Shown: in pieces, positions 33,818-42,513 of the stretch | Numbering within the stretch: the stretch's first letter is position 1 | Layout: each line of letters begins with the position of its first letter | NCBI RefSeq assembly: GCF_934561205.1 | Contig: NZ_CAKTFU010000007.1 | Location: 1-64,000 of the forward strand | Direction of reading: 5' to 3' | Length of the DNA stretch: 64,000 nucleotides | Source of the DNA: an uncultured Gemmiger sp. | GTDB taxonomy: Bacteria; Bacillota; Clostridia; Oscillospirales; Ruminococcaceae | Program-made: the position numbers and the translations under genes | Notes under the pieces: generated by a model | Databases searched by the model: none | Told to the model about the DNA's origin: nothing | The model's input: the letters and a program-made list of their open reading frames with translations, nothing else

Positions 33818-33991
33818 AGACAATTCCGCATAATTCTAAGTGCCGATACGGCGAGCGAGGGGCGGCAGATGCTAAGCCAAAAGCGCAGGCAATACTTTGT
33901 GTATTGGCGAGCATTTTGGCAACGCAGATGCCGTGCCGCAGCCGCCGGAGCGGTGCTTAAGCCGTAAGGCGGGAATTGTGCGGTGTTGTCT
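33818..33991 (+). repeat. 174-bp palindromic leader repeat, copy B
   Basis: It begins AGACAATTCCGC and ends GTGTTGTCT, with a paired G-to-A and C-to-T change relative to the other copies (AGGCAA/TTGCCT). The tip variant is GGCAATACTTTGTGTATTG. It ends 32 nt before the dnaD ATG and lies in the same orientation. Confidence 0.92.
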
Positions 33992-34023
33992 AAGTAAAAT
34001 TTGTAAATTGGGGAGGTTTGCGC

Positions 34024-34923
34024 ATGGCATACAAACTGGCAGAATTGCACGGTGACACGGTAGCCGTGCCGCAACTGGTGCTGGCGCGCCTGACCCAGAC
34101 CGACGGCAACACAATGCGCGCCGCGCTGTATATTTTGCAGACCGGCGACACTGACCCCCACACCATGGCGCGGGCGCTGGGTCTGCCCAGTGTGGAGGCA
34201 GCCCGCCGGGCACTGCAATACTGGTCAGGGGCTGGTCTTTTGGAAAAAGAGCGCGGCACCGCTGCCGCCCCCGCCGCCGAGGCACCTAAAAAAATCGACC
34301 TGGCCGGCCTGAATGACCCGTATATTTCCGTATTGTGCGAGGAATCGCAGACGGCGCTGGGCAAGGCGCTGAGCCGCAGCGAGCTGCTGCGGCTGGTTGC
34401 CCTGTACACCGAGGACGGCTGGCAGCCCGATGTGATCCTGCTTTGCTGTGCCGAGCAGGCCCGCCGCAAGCACGGCACCGTGGCCGCCGTGGTGCGCGAA
34501 TTGACCCGCTGGCGGGCGGACGGCGTGGAAACCGGCGAGGACGCCGAGCGCTACCTGCGCAAGGTCAAGCAGCGCGAGGAATGGTGCGACGACGACGCCG
34601 CGCAGTTCGGCACCGCGTCCGACAAGCTGACCGCGTGGGAGCGCAAGGCCATCGCCCGCTGGCATGAGGAATGGGGTGCCTCGGCCGAGTTGATCGGCGA
34701 GGCGATCCTGCGCGCCGGGGACAAGCTGTCCGTGCGCTATGTGGACGGCATTTTGCGGTCCTGGCGCGCACAGGGCATCACCACCGTGGCCGCCGCGCGC
34801 GGGCAGGGCCAGCTGAACGGCAGCAACATTTTGACCACCGCGCGCCCGGCAGCAACCCCCGCCGCCGCGCAGAAAGACCTGTTCAACCGCGATTGGGCGG
34901 CTGTTTTTGACGAGGAGGGCTAA
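34024..34923 (+). CDS. dnaD: DnaD-domain replication initiation protein
   Basis: 299 residues. The N-terminal part has a winged-helix appearance (VPQLVLARLTQTDGNTMRAA, then ALGLPSVEAARRALQYWSGAG). A central and a C-terminal DnaB/DnaD-type helical domain follow, with the YxxxD-I-like motif near YVDGILRSWRAQGITTV. DnaD proteins remodel origin DNA and recruit helicase. The next gene, 3 bp on, is a DnaI-type helicase loader, which supports the call. The start at 34024 follows GGGGAGG; a TTG at 34018 is too close to that site. Confidence 0.88.
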   Translation: MAYKLAELHGDTVAVPQLVLARLTQTDGNTMRAALYILQTGDTDPHTMARALGLPSVEAARRALQYWSGAGLLEKERGTAAAPAAEAPKKIDLAGLNDPYISVLCEESQTALGKALSRSELLRLVALYTEDGWQPDVILLCCAEQARRKHGTVAAVVRELTRWRADGVETGEDAERYLRKVKQREEWCDDDAAQFGTASDKLTAWERKAIARWHEEWGASAELIGEAILRAGDKLSVRYVDGILRSWRAQGITTVAAARGQGQLNGSNILTTARPAATPAAAQKDLFNRDWAAVFDEEG

Positions 34924-34926
34924 CCC

Positions 34927-35901
34927 ATGCGCACCAAAGATGAACTTTTCCGAGCGGCTCAGCGGGAAATCGCTGCCCGCCGCCAGCACGCCGTAATGCT
35001 GGCCGATACCGCCCGCCGTGCCGCGTTTGCCGCCCACCCGGAGCTGGCCACCGCCGATGACGCCCACATGCGCGCCGGTCTGGGGCTTGCCAAGGCTGCC
35101 GCCCTGGGCGGCAATATGGCCGCTGCACAGGCCGCCCTGGCCGATGCAGACGCCGCCCTGGCCCGCGCCTACAGGGATGCCGGTTTCGGCGAGGACGCCT
35201 TTGCTCCCGCCTTTACCTGCCCCGTTTGCGGCGACACCGGTATGCAGGGCGGCAAGACCTGCCGCTGTGTGGCCGAGACCGCCCGCCGCCTGCGCCGCGA
35301 GGAGATCAACGACGCCAGCCCGCTGGGACTTTGCCGCTTTGACAGCTTTGAGGTCACCCGTTACAGTGAGGCTGTGGAGCCGGAGTTGGGCATCCCGCCG
35401 CGTGTCTACATGCAAAAGCTGCTGGATTTCTGCAAAAACTACGCTGCACAGTTCCGTTCCGACAGCAAAAACCTGCTGTTTATGGGAAGCAGCGGCCTGG
35501 GCAAGACCCATCTGGCGCTGGCCATCGCCGACGCCGTGCTGGAAAACGGTCACGACGTTTTGTACACCAGCTCCGCCGCGCTGGCCGCCCACCTGGGACG
35601 CGAGCACTTTGACTTTGACGGCGGGGACGAGTGGCTGACCGCCTGCCAGGAGGCTGACCTGCTGATTCTGGACGACCTGGGCACCGAGTACATCAGCCCG
35701 CTGACCATCAGCATTTTGTATGAGCTGATCAACACCCGTATGCTGACCCAGCGCCCCACCATATACACCACCAACATCACCGATCAGGCTGTGTTCACCG
35801 CACGCTATACCGAAAAGGTCGCCAGCCGCATTATGGGCAACTGCCGGATGTTCAAGTTTTTCGGCACCGACCAGCGGCTGCCGGGCAACAAAACGAAATA
35901 A
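34927..35901 (+). CDS. dnaI: DnaI/DnaC-type replicative helicase loader ATPase
   Basis: AAA+ ATPase of 324 residues. An Ala-rich helical N-terminus is followed by a zinc-binding cluster (CPVCGDTGMQGGKTCRC, about residues 99-115). The ATPase core has Walker A GSSGLGKTH, Walker B LLILDDLGTE and sensor TTNIT. It loads the DnaB-type helicase during initiation and restart. It is co-transcribed with dnaD; a terminator follows. Confidence 0.92.
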   Translation: MRTKDELFRAAQREIAARRQHAVMLADTARRAAFAAHPELATADDAHMRAGLGLAKAAALGGNMAAAQAALADADAALARAYRDAGFGEDAFAPAFTCPVCGDTGMQGGKTCRCVAETARRLRREEINDASPLGLCRFDSFEVTRYSEAVEPELGIPPRVYMQKLLDFCKNYAAQFRSDSKNLLFMGSSGLGKTHLALAIADAVLENGHDVLYTSSAALAAHLGREHFDFDGGDEWLTACQEADLLILDDLGTEYISPLTISILYELINTRMLTQRPTIYTTNITDQAVFTARYTEKVASRIMGNCRMFKFFGTDQRLPGNKTK

Positions 35902-35905
35902 ATTT

Positions 35906-35945
35906 ATAGGCAGCGCGGGTTTTGCCCTGTGCTGCCTATATTTTT
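35906..35945 (+). terminator. Terminator after dnaI
   Basis: ATAGGCAGCGCGGG-TTTTG-CCCTGTGCTGCCTAT stem followed by TTTTT. Confidence 0.9.
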
Positions 35946-35991
35946 AACACAAAAACGTGAATCTGTTCTTTTTCTTTTCATATTTATGCGG

Positions 35992-35997
35992 TATAAT
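35992..35997 (+). promoter_or_regulatory. -10 element of the two-component operon
   Basis: Consensus TATAAT 49 bp before the response regulator start. No convincing -35 (TTTTTC at 18-bp range), so an activator may be needed. Confidence 0.5.
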
Positions 35998-36045
35998 AAG
36001 ATAAGTATGGTGGGTTTTGCCCACAACAGGGAGGAAATTGAGAGT

Positions 36046-36735
36046 ATGGCTAACGAAAAAATTCTGGTCGTGGATGACGACAAGAACATCTGCGAGCTGC
36101 TGCGCCTGTATCTGGTCAAGGAAGGCTACAACGTGACGATGGCGCACGACGGCGCCGCCGCCCTGACCGAGTTTGATAAGCTGCACCCCGACTTGGTCCT
36201 GCTGGACGTTATGATGCCTGTGATGGACGGCTGGGAGGCCTGCCGCAAGCTGCGCGCCAAGAGCAACACCCCCATCATTATGCTGACCGCCAAGGGTGAG
36301 ACCTACGACAAGGTGCTGGGTCTGGAGCTGGGCGCCGATGACTACATCGTCAAGCCCTTTGACGCCAAGGAGGTCACCGCCCGCATCAAGGCCGTGCTGC
36401 GCCGCACCGCCGCCAAGGACGAAGGCAGCAAGGGCGTGTATGATTTCGACAACCTGCATCTGGATATGAGCCGCTATGAGCTGAAGGTCAAGGGCAAGGT
36501 GGTGGAGGCCCCGCCCAAGGAGCTGGAGCTGCTGGCCTGCCTGGCCGGGCACCCCAACCGCGTGTACACCCGTGACCAGCTGCTGGACGAGGTGTGGGGC
36601 TTTGAGTATTACGGCGACTCCCGCACCATTGACGTGCACGTCAAGCGTCTGCGCGAAAAGCTGGAGGGTGCCTCCGACAAGTGGAGCCTGAAAACCGTCT
36701 GGGGCGTCGGCTACAAGTTTGAGGTCAAGGAATGA
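36046..36735 (+). CDS. OmpR-family response regulator
   Basis: 229 residues. The receiver domain (1-120) has the acidic pocket VVDDD, phospho-acceptor Asp54 (LLDVMMPVMDG), Thr in MLTAKG and Lys in YIVKPFDAKE. The C-terminal winged-helix domain ends in the OmpR/PhoB motif RTIDVHVKRLREKLE and VWGVGYKFE. It overlaps the kinase gene by 4 bp (ATGA), so the pair is coupled. The PhoP/WalR/ResD-like layout does not reveal the signal. The start follows GGGAGG at slightly long spacing. Confidence 0.95.
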   Translation: MANEKILVVDDDKNICELLRLYLVKEGYNVTMAHDGAAALTEFDKLHPDLVLLDVMMPVMDGWEACRKLRAKSNTPIIMLTAKGETYDKVLGLELGADDYIVKPFDAKEVTARIKAVLRRTAAKDEGSKGVYDFDNLHLDMSRYELKVKGKVVEAPPKELELLACLAGHPNRVYTRDQLLDEVWGFEYYGDSRTIDVHVKRLREKLEGASDKWSLKTVWGVGYKFEVKE

Positions 36736-38168
36736 GCCGCCGCAACACGATAAGCCGCGAGCTGCTTTCGACCATTGCCACCGTGTTGGTGCTGGGGCTG
36801 GCGTTTATGTGCGTGATCCAGACCGCGCTGTCGGCGGCGTATTTTGTCAGCGAGCGCCATGCCGCCCTGAGCGCCGTGCTGGACGGCGCCACCGCCCTGA
36901 GCAACCGCTTTGCGGACGAAGGCTCCATTGTGACGCGGCCGTTTTCTGACGATACCATGTTGGAAAGCGCGCAAAACGGCTTTGAGCTGTTCAACACGGC
37001 GTCGGGCGCGCTGGTTTACATTGCCGACAAAAACGGCAACATTTTGCTGCACACCAGCTGTGCCGATTTGACGGGGCAGAGTATCCCCGCCGAACTGCTG
37101 CAGGGCATCGGCCCCGGCAGCGACCTGTTTGACACGGGCAAGATGGGCGGCGTGTACACCCAGCGGTACTATACCGCCGGGCGGCTGATCAGCATGGGCG
37201 GGTACGACGGCTATCTGTTTGCCGCCACCCCCATGCGCGGGCTGTTTTTGTACATAAAAGATATGCTGATCATGTTCGGCATTTCGGCGGCGGCCATTTT
37301 GCTGCTGTGCAGCTTGCTGTGCATGCTGCTGGCCAAGCGCATCACCACCCCCATCGAAAACATCAGCGTGGCGGCCCGCCGGCTGGGCAGCGGCGATTTT
37401 ACCGCCCGTGCCCCCGTGGACGGCTGCGTAGAGCTTGCCGACTTTGCCACGACCTTTAACAATATGGCGGCGCGGCTGCAAACCATCGACAACTCGCGCG
37501 GGCAGTTTATGGGCAACATTGCCCACGAGCTTCGCACCCCCATGACCACCATCAAGGGCTTTATCGACGGTATGCTGGACGGCACCATCCCGCCGGAGGA
37601 AAACCAGCGGTATCTCGCCATCGTCTCGCAGGAGACGGGGCGTTTGGCGCGCCTTGTGCAGAATATGCTGGACATCACCAAGCTGGAGGCGGGCGAGGTG
37701 CCCATTCACGCCAAGACCTACGACGTGTGGCAGACCATCACCGACGTGGTGCTTGCGGACGAGCAGCGCATCGAGGACGGCAAAATCGATATTCAGGGCT
37801 TGGGGGGCGACCCGCTGCCCATCTACGCCGACCCAGATTTTGTACATCAGGTCGTCTATAATATCGTGGACAATGCCATCAAGTTCACCCCCGAAAAGGG
37901 CGTTATCACCTTCTCGGCCCAGCGTCGGGGCGACATGGTGGAGGTGTGCATCGAGAACACCGGCGCGGGCATTGCCGCCGAGGCGCTGCCCTTTGTGTTC
38001 GAGCGCTTTTATAAAGAAGATCGCTCCCGCGGGATGAACACGCGCGGCAGCGGCCTGGGGCTGCATATCTGCAAAATTTTGATCAACCTTTCGGGCGGCG
38101 AGATTCACGCCGAGAGCGAGGAAGGTCAATGGTGCCGGTTTGTGTTTACCCTGCCGGCGCATCCGTAA
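36732..38168 (+). CDS. Sensor histidine kinase, partner of the OmpR regulator
   Basis: 478 residues. Membrane helix 1 (about 13-37), an extracellular sensor of about 135 residues, then helix 2 (MLIMFGISAAAILLLCSLLC) and HAMP (AKRITTPIENISVAARRLGSG). The HisKA phosphorylation site is GNIAHELRTPMTTIKG, and the HATPase has the N box DNAIKFTPEKG, GAGI and the G box RGSGLGLHI. Substrate of the sensor is unknown; no lipoprotein or transporter partner is encoded in the same operon. Confidence 0.95.
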   Translation: MSRRNTISRELLSTIATVLVLGLAFMCVIQTALSAAYFVSERHAALSAVLDGATALSNRFADEGSIVTRPFSDDTMLESAQNGFELFNTASGALVYIADKNGNILLHTSCADLTGQSIPAELLQGIGPGSDLFDTGKMGGVYTQRYYTAGRLISMGGYDGYLFAATPMRGLFLYIKDMLIMFGISAAAILLLCSLLCMLLAKRITTPIENISVAARRLGSGDFTARAPVDGCVELADFATTFNNMAARLQTIDNSRGQFMGNIAHELRTPMTTIKGFIDGMLDGTIPPEENQRYLAIVSQETGRLARLVQNMLDITKLEAGEVPIHAKTYDVWQTITDVVLADEQRIEDGKIDIQGLGGDPLPIYADPDFVHQVVYNIVDNAIKFTPEKGVITFSAQRRGDMVEVCIENTGAGIAAEALPFVFERFYKEDRSRGMNTRGSGLGLHICKILINLSGGEIHAESEEGQWCRFVFTLPAHP

Positions 38169-38186
38169 TTTAGAGCAACAAAAATA

Positions 38187-38225
38187 AACCGTATGGAATT
38201 GTTTTTCCATACGGTTTTGTTTTTG
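38187..38225. terminator. Bidirectional terminator after the histidine kinase
   Basis: AAACCGTATGGAA / TTCCATACGGTTT with a T-rich tail; convergent with the lipoprotein gene. Confidence 0.9.
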
Positions 38226-38235
38226 CCTGTTTTTA

Positions 38236-38913
38236 TCAGTCTGCCACGGCGGGCTGGTCCATCAGCAGCTCGGGGGGCAGGTCATCGTCGTCCAGTTCTT
38301 CCTCGCGGGAGGCGTCGTAGTCAAAGCTGACATTCAGGGCGGTGGCGGCGCTTTCGATGACATCATCCACATCCACCAGATCGTCCTCTGCCATAACGAA
38401 CAGCACCTTATCGCCAAAGGTCACCACGCGGGCGTGGTCGGCGGCCACACAGACCCACTTGTGCATATTCACGCCGTTCAGCACGGCATCCGCGATGGTT
38501 TGGGCGTCCTCGGCATTTTTAACGCGCAGCAGCACCATGCTGTACGGCTGGCTGCCGATGCTCGGCTCGGTCAGGACAGCCGCGTCCACAAGGGCGGCCT
38601 GTTCGGGGGTCAGCCCCGTCTGGTAGGTGTACCAGGTTTCGTCGTTCAGGTCAACGGCCACGGTTTCCACCATCATCAGCCCGACGTCGTAGACAGCAGT
38701 CATCTTGTCGACGATTTCCTTCAGTTCGGCGTCCGGCTCGGGCATCTCCTCGTCCACGCCGAACTCCCCGTCAATATCCTCGGCGGGGGCGGAAGTGGCC
38801 GGCTCGCTGTCGGGGGTGGGGGTCGGTTCTGCCGCAGAGGAGGATGCGGCATTGCCGCAGGCAGTCAACAGCAGGGCGGCAGCCAGGGCGGCGGCGGTCA
38901 TCATCTTTTTCAT
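38236..38913 (-). CDS. DUF4358-type lipoprotein
   Basis: 225 residues. A lipoprotein signal with lipobox LTAC (Cys19) is followed by an acidic Ser/Pro/Thr linker and one globular domain. That domain (MVETVAVDLNDETWYTYQTG; MVLLRVKNAEDAQTIADAV; GDKVLFVMAEDD) matches the DUF4358 pattern of clostridial lipoproteins, function unknown. The start at 38913 follows AAAGGA and overlaps the stop of the upstream cyclo-ligase gene by 4 bp. Confidence 0.8.
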   Translation of the reverse strand: MKKMMTAAALAAALLLTACGNAASSSAAEPTPTPDSEPATSAPAEDIDGEFGVDEEMPEPDAELKEIVDKMTAVYDVGLMMVETVAVDLNDETWYTYQTGLTPEQAALVDAAVLTEPSIGSQPYSMVLLRVKNAEDAQTIADAVLNGVNMHKWVCVAADHARVVTFGDKVLFVMAEDDLVDVDDVIESAATALNVSFDYDASREEELDDDDLPPELLMDQPAVAD

Positions 38914-39467
38914 GGTAGCAATCCTTTCTCGGTCAAGATCTCTTGCGGGGAAAACGGTACATCCCAGGGGTCCTGCGGGGGCATCGGCATAACCAGCGCA
39001 GCGGGGCAAAGCAGCAGCTTTTCCCCTGTATAGTGTGCCAAAAAGCGGTCGTAATACCCGCCGCCGCGTCCCAGCCGTGTGCCGTTTTGCCCGGCAGCCA
39101 TGCAGGGCACCAGCGCAAGCGCTGCACCCGGCAGGGTGGCAGGGTCAACGGCGGGCAGGGCGGCGGGCGGCTCGGCAATGCCGAAATGCCCCGCAACCAA
39201 CTGCGACAGTGACGTAATGTGCACCCAGTCCATCTCGGTTTTGGAGACAACGCGCGGCAGCAGCAGGCGCTTGCCCTCCGCCAAGGCGCGGTGCAGAATG
39301 GTGGAGGTGTCCGGCTCGTCCGGCAGGGCGGCAAAGCACAGCACGGTGTCGGCGCGCTGCCACACGGGCAGGGCGAACAGTATGCGGGCCATATCGGCCC
39401 CGATGCCGTGCATATCCAGCACGGCGCGCTGCTGCGCCGCAAAGCGGCGGGCTTCCTGTTTGGTCAT
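38910..39467 (-). CDS. 5-formyltetrahydrofolate cyclo-ligase
   Basis: 185 residues. Converts 5-formyl-THF to 5,10-methenyl-THF with ATP, feeding the folate pool used by PurN and the AICAR formyltransferase. Diagnostic blocks are the C-terminal GRGGGYYDRFL loop, the substrate region DEPDTSTIL and the basic N-terminus KQEARRFAAQQRA. It is coupled to the downstream lipoprotein by ATGA overlap. Confidence 0.9.
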   Translation of the reverse strand: MTKQEARRFAAQQRAVLDMHGIGADMARILFALPVWQRADTVLCFAALPDEPDTSTILHRALAEGKRLLLPRVVSKTEMDWVHITSLSQLVAGHFGIAEPPAALPAVDPATLPGAALALVPCMAAGQNGTRLGRGGGYYDRFLAHYTGEKLLLCPAALVMPMPPQDPWDVPFSPQEILTEKGLLP

Positions 39468-39616
39468 GGGCAGTACCTCCTTGTTTGCAAGGTATCATAC
39501 CATATTCCCCGTCAATATACAAGACGGGAAATTCTGCGGTGTGTTACACCCCGTCGCAAAAAAGTGCATATTTTCCTGCCGCAGCTGCCATACTGCCTGC
39601 AAGGAGGAGTATGCAG

Positions 39617-39814
39617 ATGAAAACTTTCAAAAAATGTATGCTTTTGCTGTCCGTCATCGGCAGCATCAACTGGGGCATCTACGGCATTTTCGGGTTCAAT
39701 GCCATCGGCTGGCTGCTGGGCGGCAGCCTGAGTTGGCTGTCCCGCGCGGTGTTTATCGTGGTAGGTGCGGCGGGCCTATACCTGCTTTTTGAGCTTTGCT
39801 GCAAGGATGACTAA
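39617..39814 (+). CDS. DUF378 small membrane protein
   Basis: 65 residues with two helices: LLLSVIGSINWGIYGIFGF and the region around AVFIVVGAAGLYLLFELCC. The INWGIYGIFGFNAIGWL and FIVVGAAGLY blocks are the DUF378 (YuzA-like) signature. Function is unknown. The ATG at 39617 is preferred because AAGGAGG is 9 nt upstream; the ATG at 39611 is too close to it. Single gene with its own terminator. Confidence 0.85.
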   Translation: MKTFKKCMLLLSVIGSINWGIYGIFGFNAIGWLLGGSLSWLSRAVFIVVGAAGLYLLFELCCKDD

Positions 39815-39818
39815 ACAA

Positions 39819-39844
39819 AGGCGGGCAGTCGGAACTGCCCGCCT
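39819..39844. terminator. Bidirectional terminator between the DUF378 gene and rodA
   Basis: AGGCGGGCAG-TCGGAA-CTGCCCGCCT, perfect stem between convergent genes. Confidence 0.85.
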
Positions 39845-39855
39845 ACTTATTACGG

Positions 39856-41019
39856 CTACAAAATTTCTTCCCCAAGGGTCCGGTCGGTGCGGCTGTGGGC
39901 GCGCACGCTCAGCACAATGCCGACGCACAGGTACATCATCAGGGCGCTGGAACCGCCTGCCGAGAAAAACGGCAGCGTCACGCCGATGACGGGCAGCACC
40001 TGCAGGTTCATCCCCAAATTGATGACCGTCTGCAAAAACAGCGCCGCAAAAATCCCCACGCAGATGCTGCACCCCAGCGCGTCCGAGGCGCCGCGGGCTG
40101 TGTTCAGGGTGCGCAGGCAGATGGCCACCAGCAGCGCCAGCACCGCCGCCGCGCCCAAAAAGCCCAGCACGTTGGCGGTGTAGGCAAAGATGAAATCGTT
40201 CCACGCGTTGGGCACAAAGATGTGCTCGCCGTCAAACAGTCCCTGCCCCGTCAGCCCGCCTGTGCCGATGGCCATTGCCCCCTTATTTTGCTGGTAGGCA
40301 ATGTCCGCCAGCGCGGGGTCGTCGGGCGTCAGCACTGCCAGAATTCGCTTGAACTGGTAGCCCTTTAAGATGCCGGGACGTATCGCCAGCAGGGCACCGA
40401 CCCCCGCACACCCCGCTGCCAGCCCGCCGCCCACCAGCCAGTGCGACAGCCCGCCCGCATACAGCATGACCAGCCCCACGCCCAAAAACACCAGCGCGGT
40501 GCCGTCGTCGCCCTGCAGGTGAATGGCCGCAGCCGGGGCCAGCAGGTGCACCAGCAAAAGCAGCAGCATTGCGGGGCGGTTGATCTTGTCCCGCACACGG
40601 CTCAGATGCAGCGCAAAGGTCAGGATAAAACTGATTTTTGCCAGCTCGGCGGGCTGAAAGGTCATGCCGCCCACGCGATACCAGCTGTAATTGGACGTGC
40701 CGCCCGCATCGTAGCCGATGGTCACAAACCCGGCATGGAAATTGTGCAAAAACAGCGTAGGCAGCACAAACCCCCACGAAACCGCGCAATGCAGCGGCCA
40801 CGCATGAGCCAGGGCACGGTAGTCCACCGTGGAGAACACCACGGCCAGCAGCAGCCCGAACAAGGCTGACAGCAGCTGCACCGATGCCTTGTTGTTGGAG
40901 CCAAGCTGCGTCTGCCCGATGGACATCAGCACCAGAATGCTCAGGGCGCTGCACACCGCGCACAGCGCCAGATACCCTGCGTCCACGCGGCGCAGATACC
41001 GCCGAATCAGCCTATACAC
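39856..41019 (-). CDS. rodA: SEDS peptidoglycan polymerase, RodA-like
   Basis: A polytopic protein of 387 residues with the SEDS blocks SWYRVGGMTFQPAELAK, GDDGTALVFLGVGL, FVPNAWNDFIFAYTANVLG and the C-terminal GVTLPFFSAGGSSALMM. It is the second SEDS gene of the window. Standing alone outside dcw, it is likelier to be RodA (elongation) or a SpoVE relative than FtsW. The GTG at 41019 follows GGGGAGG. It is divergent from tsaE. Confidence 0.85.
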   Translation of the reverse strand: MYRLIRRYLRRVDAGYLALCAVCSALSILVLMSIGQTQLGSNNKASVQLLSALFGLLLAVVFSTVDYRALAHAWPLHCAVSWGFVLPTLFLHNFHAGFVTIGYDAGGTSNYSWYRVGGMTFQPAELAKISFILTFALHLSRVRDKINRPAMLLLLLVHLLAPAAAIHLQGDDGTALVFLGVGLVMLYAGGLSHWLVGGGLAAGCAGVGALLAIRPGILKGYQFKRILAVLTPDDPALADIAYQQNKGAMAIGTGGLTGQGLFDGEHIFVPNAWNDFIFAYTANVLGFLGAAAVLALLVAICLRTLNTARGASDALGCSICVGIFAALFLQTVINLGMNLQVLPVIGVTLPFFSAGGSSALMMYLCVGIVLSVRAHSRTDRTLGEEIL

Positions 41020-41048
41020 GGCATACGCCTCCCCTCTGTCTGTACTCT

Positions 41049-41077
41049 ATTATACTGTATGGGCGCGGAATTTTCCA
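41049..41077 (-). promoter_or_regulatory. rodA promoter
   Basis: TGGAAA (41077-41072), 17 bp, TATAAT (41054-41049) on the minus strand. The same non-consensus -35 occurs before adh. Confidence 0.6.
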
Positions 41078-41092
41078 CTACATAAATTAAAT

Positions 41093-41121
41093 TTTACAAA
41101 ACGCGAACTTTGTAGTATAAT
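41093..41121 (+). promoter_or_regulatory. tsaE-tsaB-rpiB promoter
   Basis: TTTACA (41093-41098), 17 bp, TATAAT (41116-41121). Transcripts would run through the 174-bp repeat copy C. Confidence 0.7.
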
Positions 41122-41161
41122 ACTATTATTACCGTGTGTCTGTAAACGGGACGCGGCGTAT

Positions 41162-41335
41162 AGGCAATACCGCATAATTCTAAGTGCCGATACGGCGAGC
41201 GAGGTGCGGCAGCTGCTAAGCCAAAAGCGCAGACAATACTTTGTGTATTATCGAGCATTTTGGCAAAGCAGATGCCGTGCCGCAGCCGCCGGAGCGGTGC
41301 TTAAGCCGTGAGGCGGGAATTGTGCGGTGTTGCCT
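41162..41335 (+). repeat. 174-bp palindromic leader repeat, copy C
   Basis: It begins AGGCAATACCGC and ends GTGTTGCCT, with tip variant GACAATACTTTGTGTATTATC. It ends 21 nt before the tsaE ATG in the same orientation. Unlike the other copies, its promoter lies 40 bp upstream rather than abutting. Confidence 0.92.
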
Positions 41336-41356
41336 CAAGCAAAGGAGTATGCAGCT

Positions 41357-41770
41357 ATGCAGCAGATCATTACCCATTCCCGGCAGGAAACCGTAGACTT
41401 TGCCAGGCAGTACGCCAAAACCCTGCCCGCCGGTGCCTTGCTGGCGTTTACGGGGGGCCTGGGCGCGGGCAAGACCGCCTTTTGCCAGGGTCTGGCCGAA
41501 GGGCTGGGCTGTACCGACCCTGTTTCCAGCCCGACGTTTGCCATTGTGAATTACTACCGCGGTGCACGCCCGATGGCACACTTTGACCTTTACCGCATCC
41601 ATACCGAGGGGGATCTGGCCGCCGCCGGGTTCTACGACTATCTGGATATGGGCGCTGTTGTCGCCTGCGAGTGGAGCGAAAACTGTGCCGAGCTGCTGGC
41701 ATTGGAGCACCCCATACACATTCACATTGAGCGGCTGGACGAAAACACCCGCCGCATCACGATTGACTGA
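41357..41770 (+). CDS. tsaE: tRNA threonylcarbamoyladenosine biosynthesis ATPase TsaE
   Basis: 137 residues. The P-loop GGLGAGKTAF, the conserved SPTFAIVNYY and HFDLYRIHTEGDL blocks and the late VVACEWSENC identify TsaE, the ATPase that drives the TsaBDE complex in t6A37 modification. The ATG at 41357 follows AAAGGAG. TsaB follows 39 bp downstream; TsaD is not in the window. Confidence 0.95.
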   Translation: MQQIITHSRQETVDFARQYAKTLPAGALLAFTGGLGAGKTAFCQGLAEGLGCTDPVSSPTFAIVNYYRGARPMAHFDLYRIHTEGDLAAAGFYDYLDMGAVVACEWSENCAELLALEHPIHIHIERLDENTRRITID

Positions 41771-41809
41771 TCGTATTATTTTACATTTTGTATAATTTAA
41801 GGTGAGCTT

Positions 41810-42511
41810 ATGAATCTTTTGGCTGTCGATACCGCCGGCAAATCCTGTGCCGTGGCGGTCATGCGGGACGATACCCTGCTGTACGAAGCCCAATGCAACA
41901 ACGGCCTGACCCACAGCGAAACCCTGCTGCCGATGATCGACACCGCGCTGCGCGCCTGCGGCCTGACGGTGGACGACCTGGACGTGCTGGGTGCCACCAA
42001 CGGGCCAGGCAGCTTTACGGGGCTGCGCATCGGGCTTTCGGTCATCAAGGGGCTGGCGCAGCCGCGCCAGATCCCCTGCGTGGGGGTTTCCACCATGGCG
42101 GCGCTGGCCTACGGCATGAACGGCGAGGGCACGGTGATCGCCGCGCAGGACGCCCGCCGCGGCCAGGTCTACTGGGCCGGCTTTGACCTTGCCGACCACA
42201 CCCGCCTGACCCCCGACGCCGCCGCCCCCGTGACCGAGTTAGAAAATTTTGTCAAAACCTGTAAAAAACCTTTGTTTTTTGTTGGCGACGGCGCGTACTT
42301 GTGTTACAATACCTATGGGCAGCAGAACGGCGTTGTCCCCTGCCCCCCTGCATTGCAGGTGCTGCGGGGTGCCGGTGCGGCGCTGGCTGCCAAAGCCCTG
42401 GCCGATGAAGGCCAATGTGTACCCCCTGCCCGGCTTTTGCCGGACTACCATCGCTTGAGCCAAGCCGAGCGGGAACGCGCAGAGCGCGTAAAACAACAGG
42501 AAGGAATTTGA
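41810..42511 (+). CDS. tsaB: tRNA t6A biosynthesis protein TsaB
   Basis: ASKHA-fold scaffold subunit of t6A synthase, 233 residues. LAVDTAGKSCAVAV at the N-terminus, HSETLLPMIDTAL, and the diagnostic GATNGPGSFTGLRIGLS are present. RimI, often next, is missing; rpiB follows 2 bp after the stop. Confidence 0.95.
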   Translation: MNLLAVDTAGKSCAVAVMRDDTLLYEAQCNNGLTHSETLLPMIDTALRACGLTVDDLDVLGATNGPGSFTGLRIGLSVIKGLAQPRQIPCVGVSTMAALAYGMNGEGTVIAAQDARRGQVYWAGFDLADHTRLTPDAAAPVTELENFVKTCKKPLFFVGDGAYLCYNTYGQQNGVVPCPPALQVLRGAGAALAAKALADEGQCVPPARLLPDYHRLSQAERERAERVKQQEGI

Positions 42512-42513
42512 CC

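Noticed and set aside
33760..34218. Frames ending in a shared peptide (LKHRSGGCGTASALPKCS) next to several genes
   Set aside because: They are translations across the 174-bp repeat (also at 6335, 41162 and 60643). Repetition explains the shared peptide, and none has a ribosome site.
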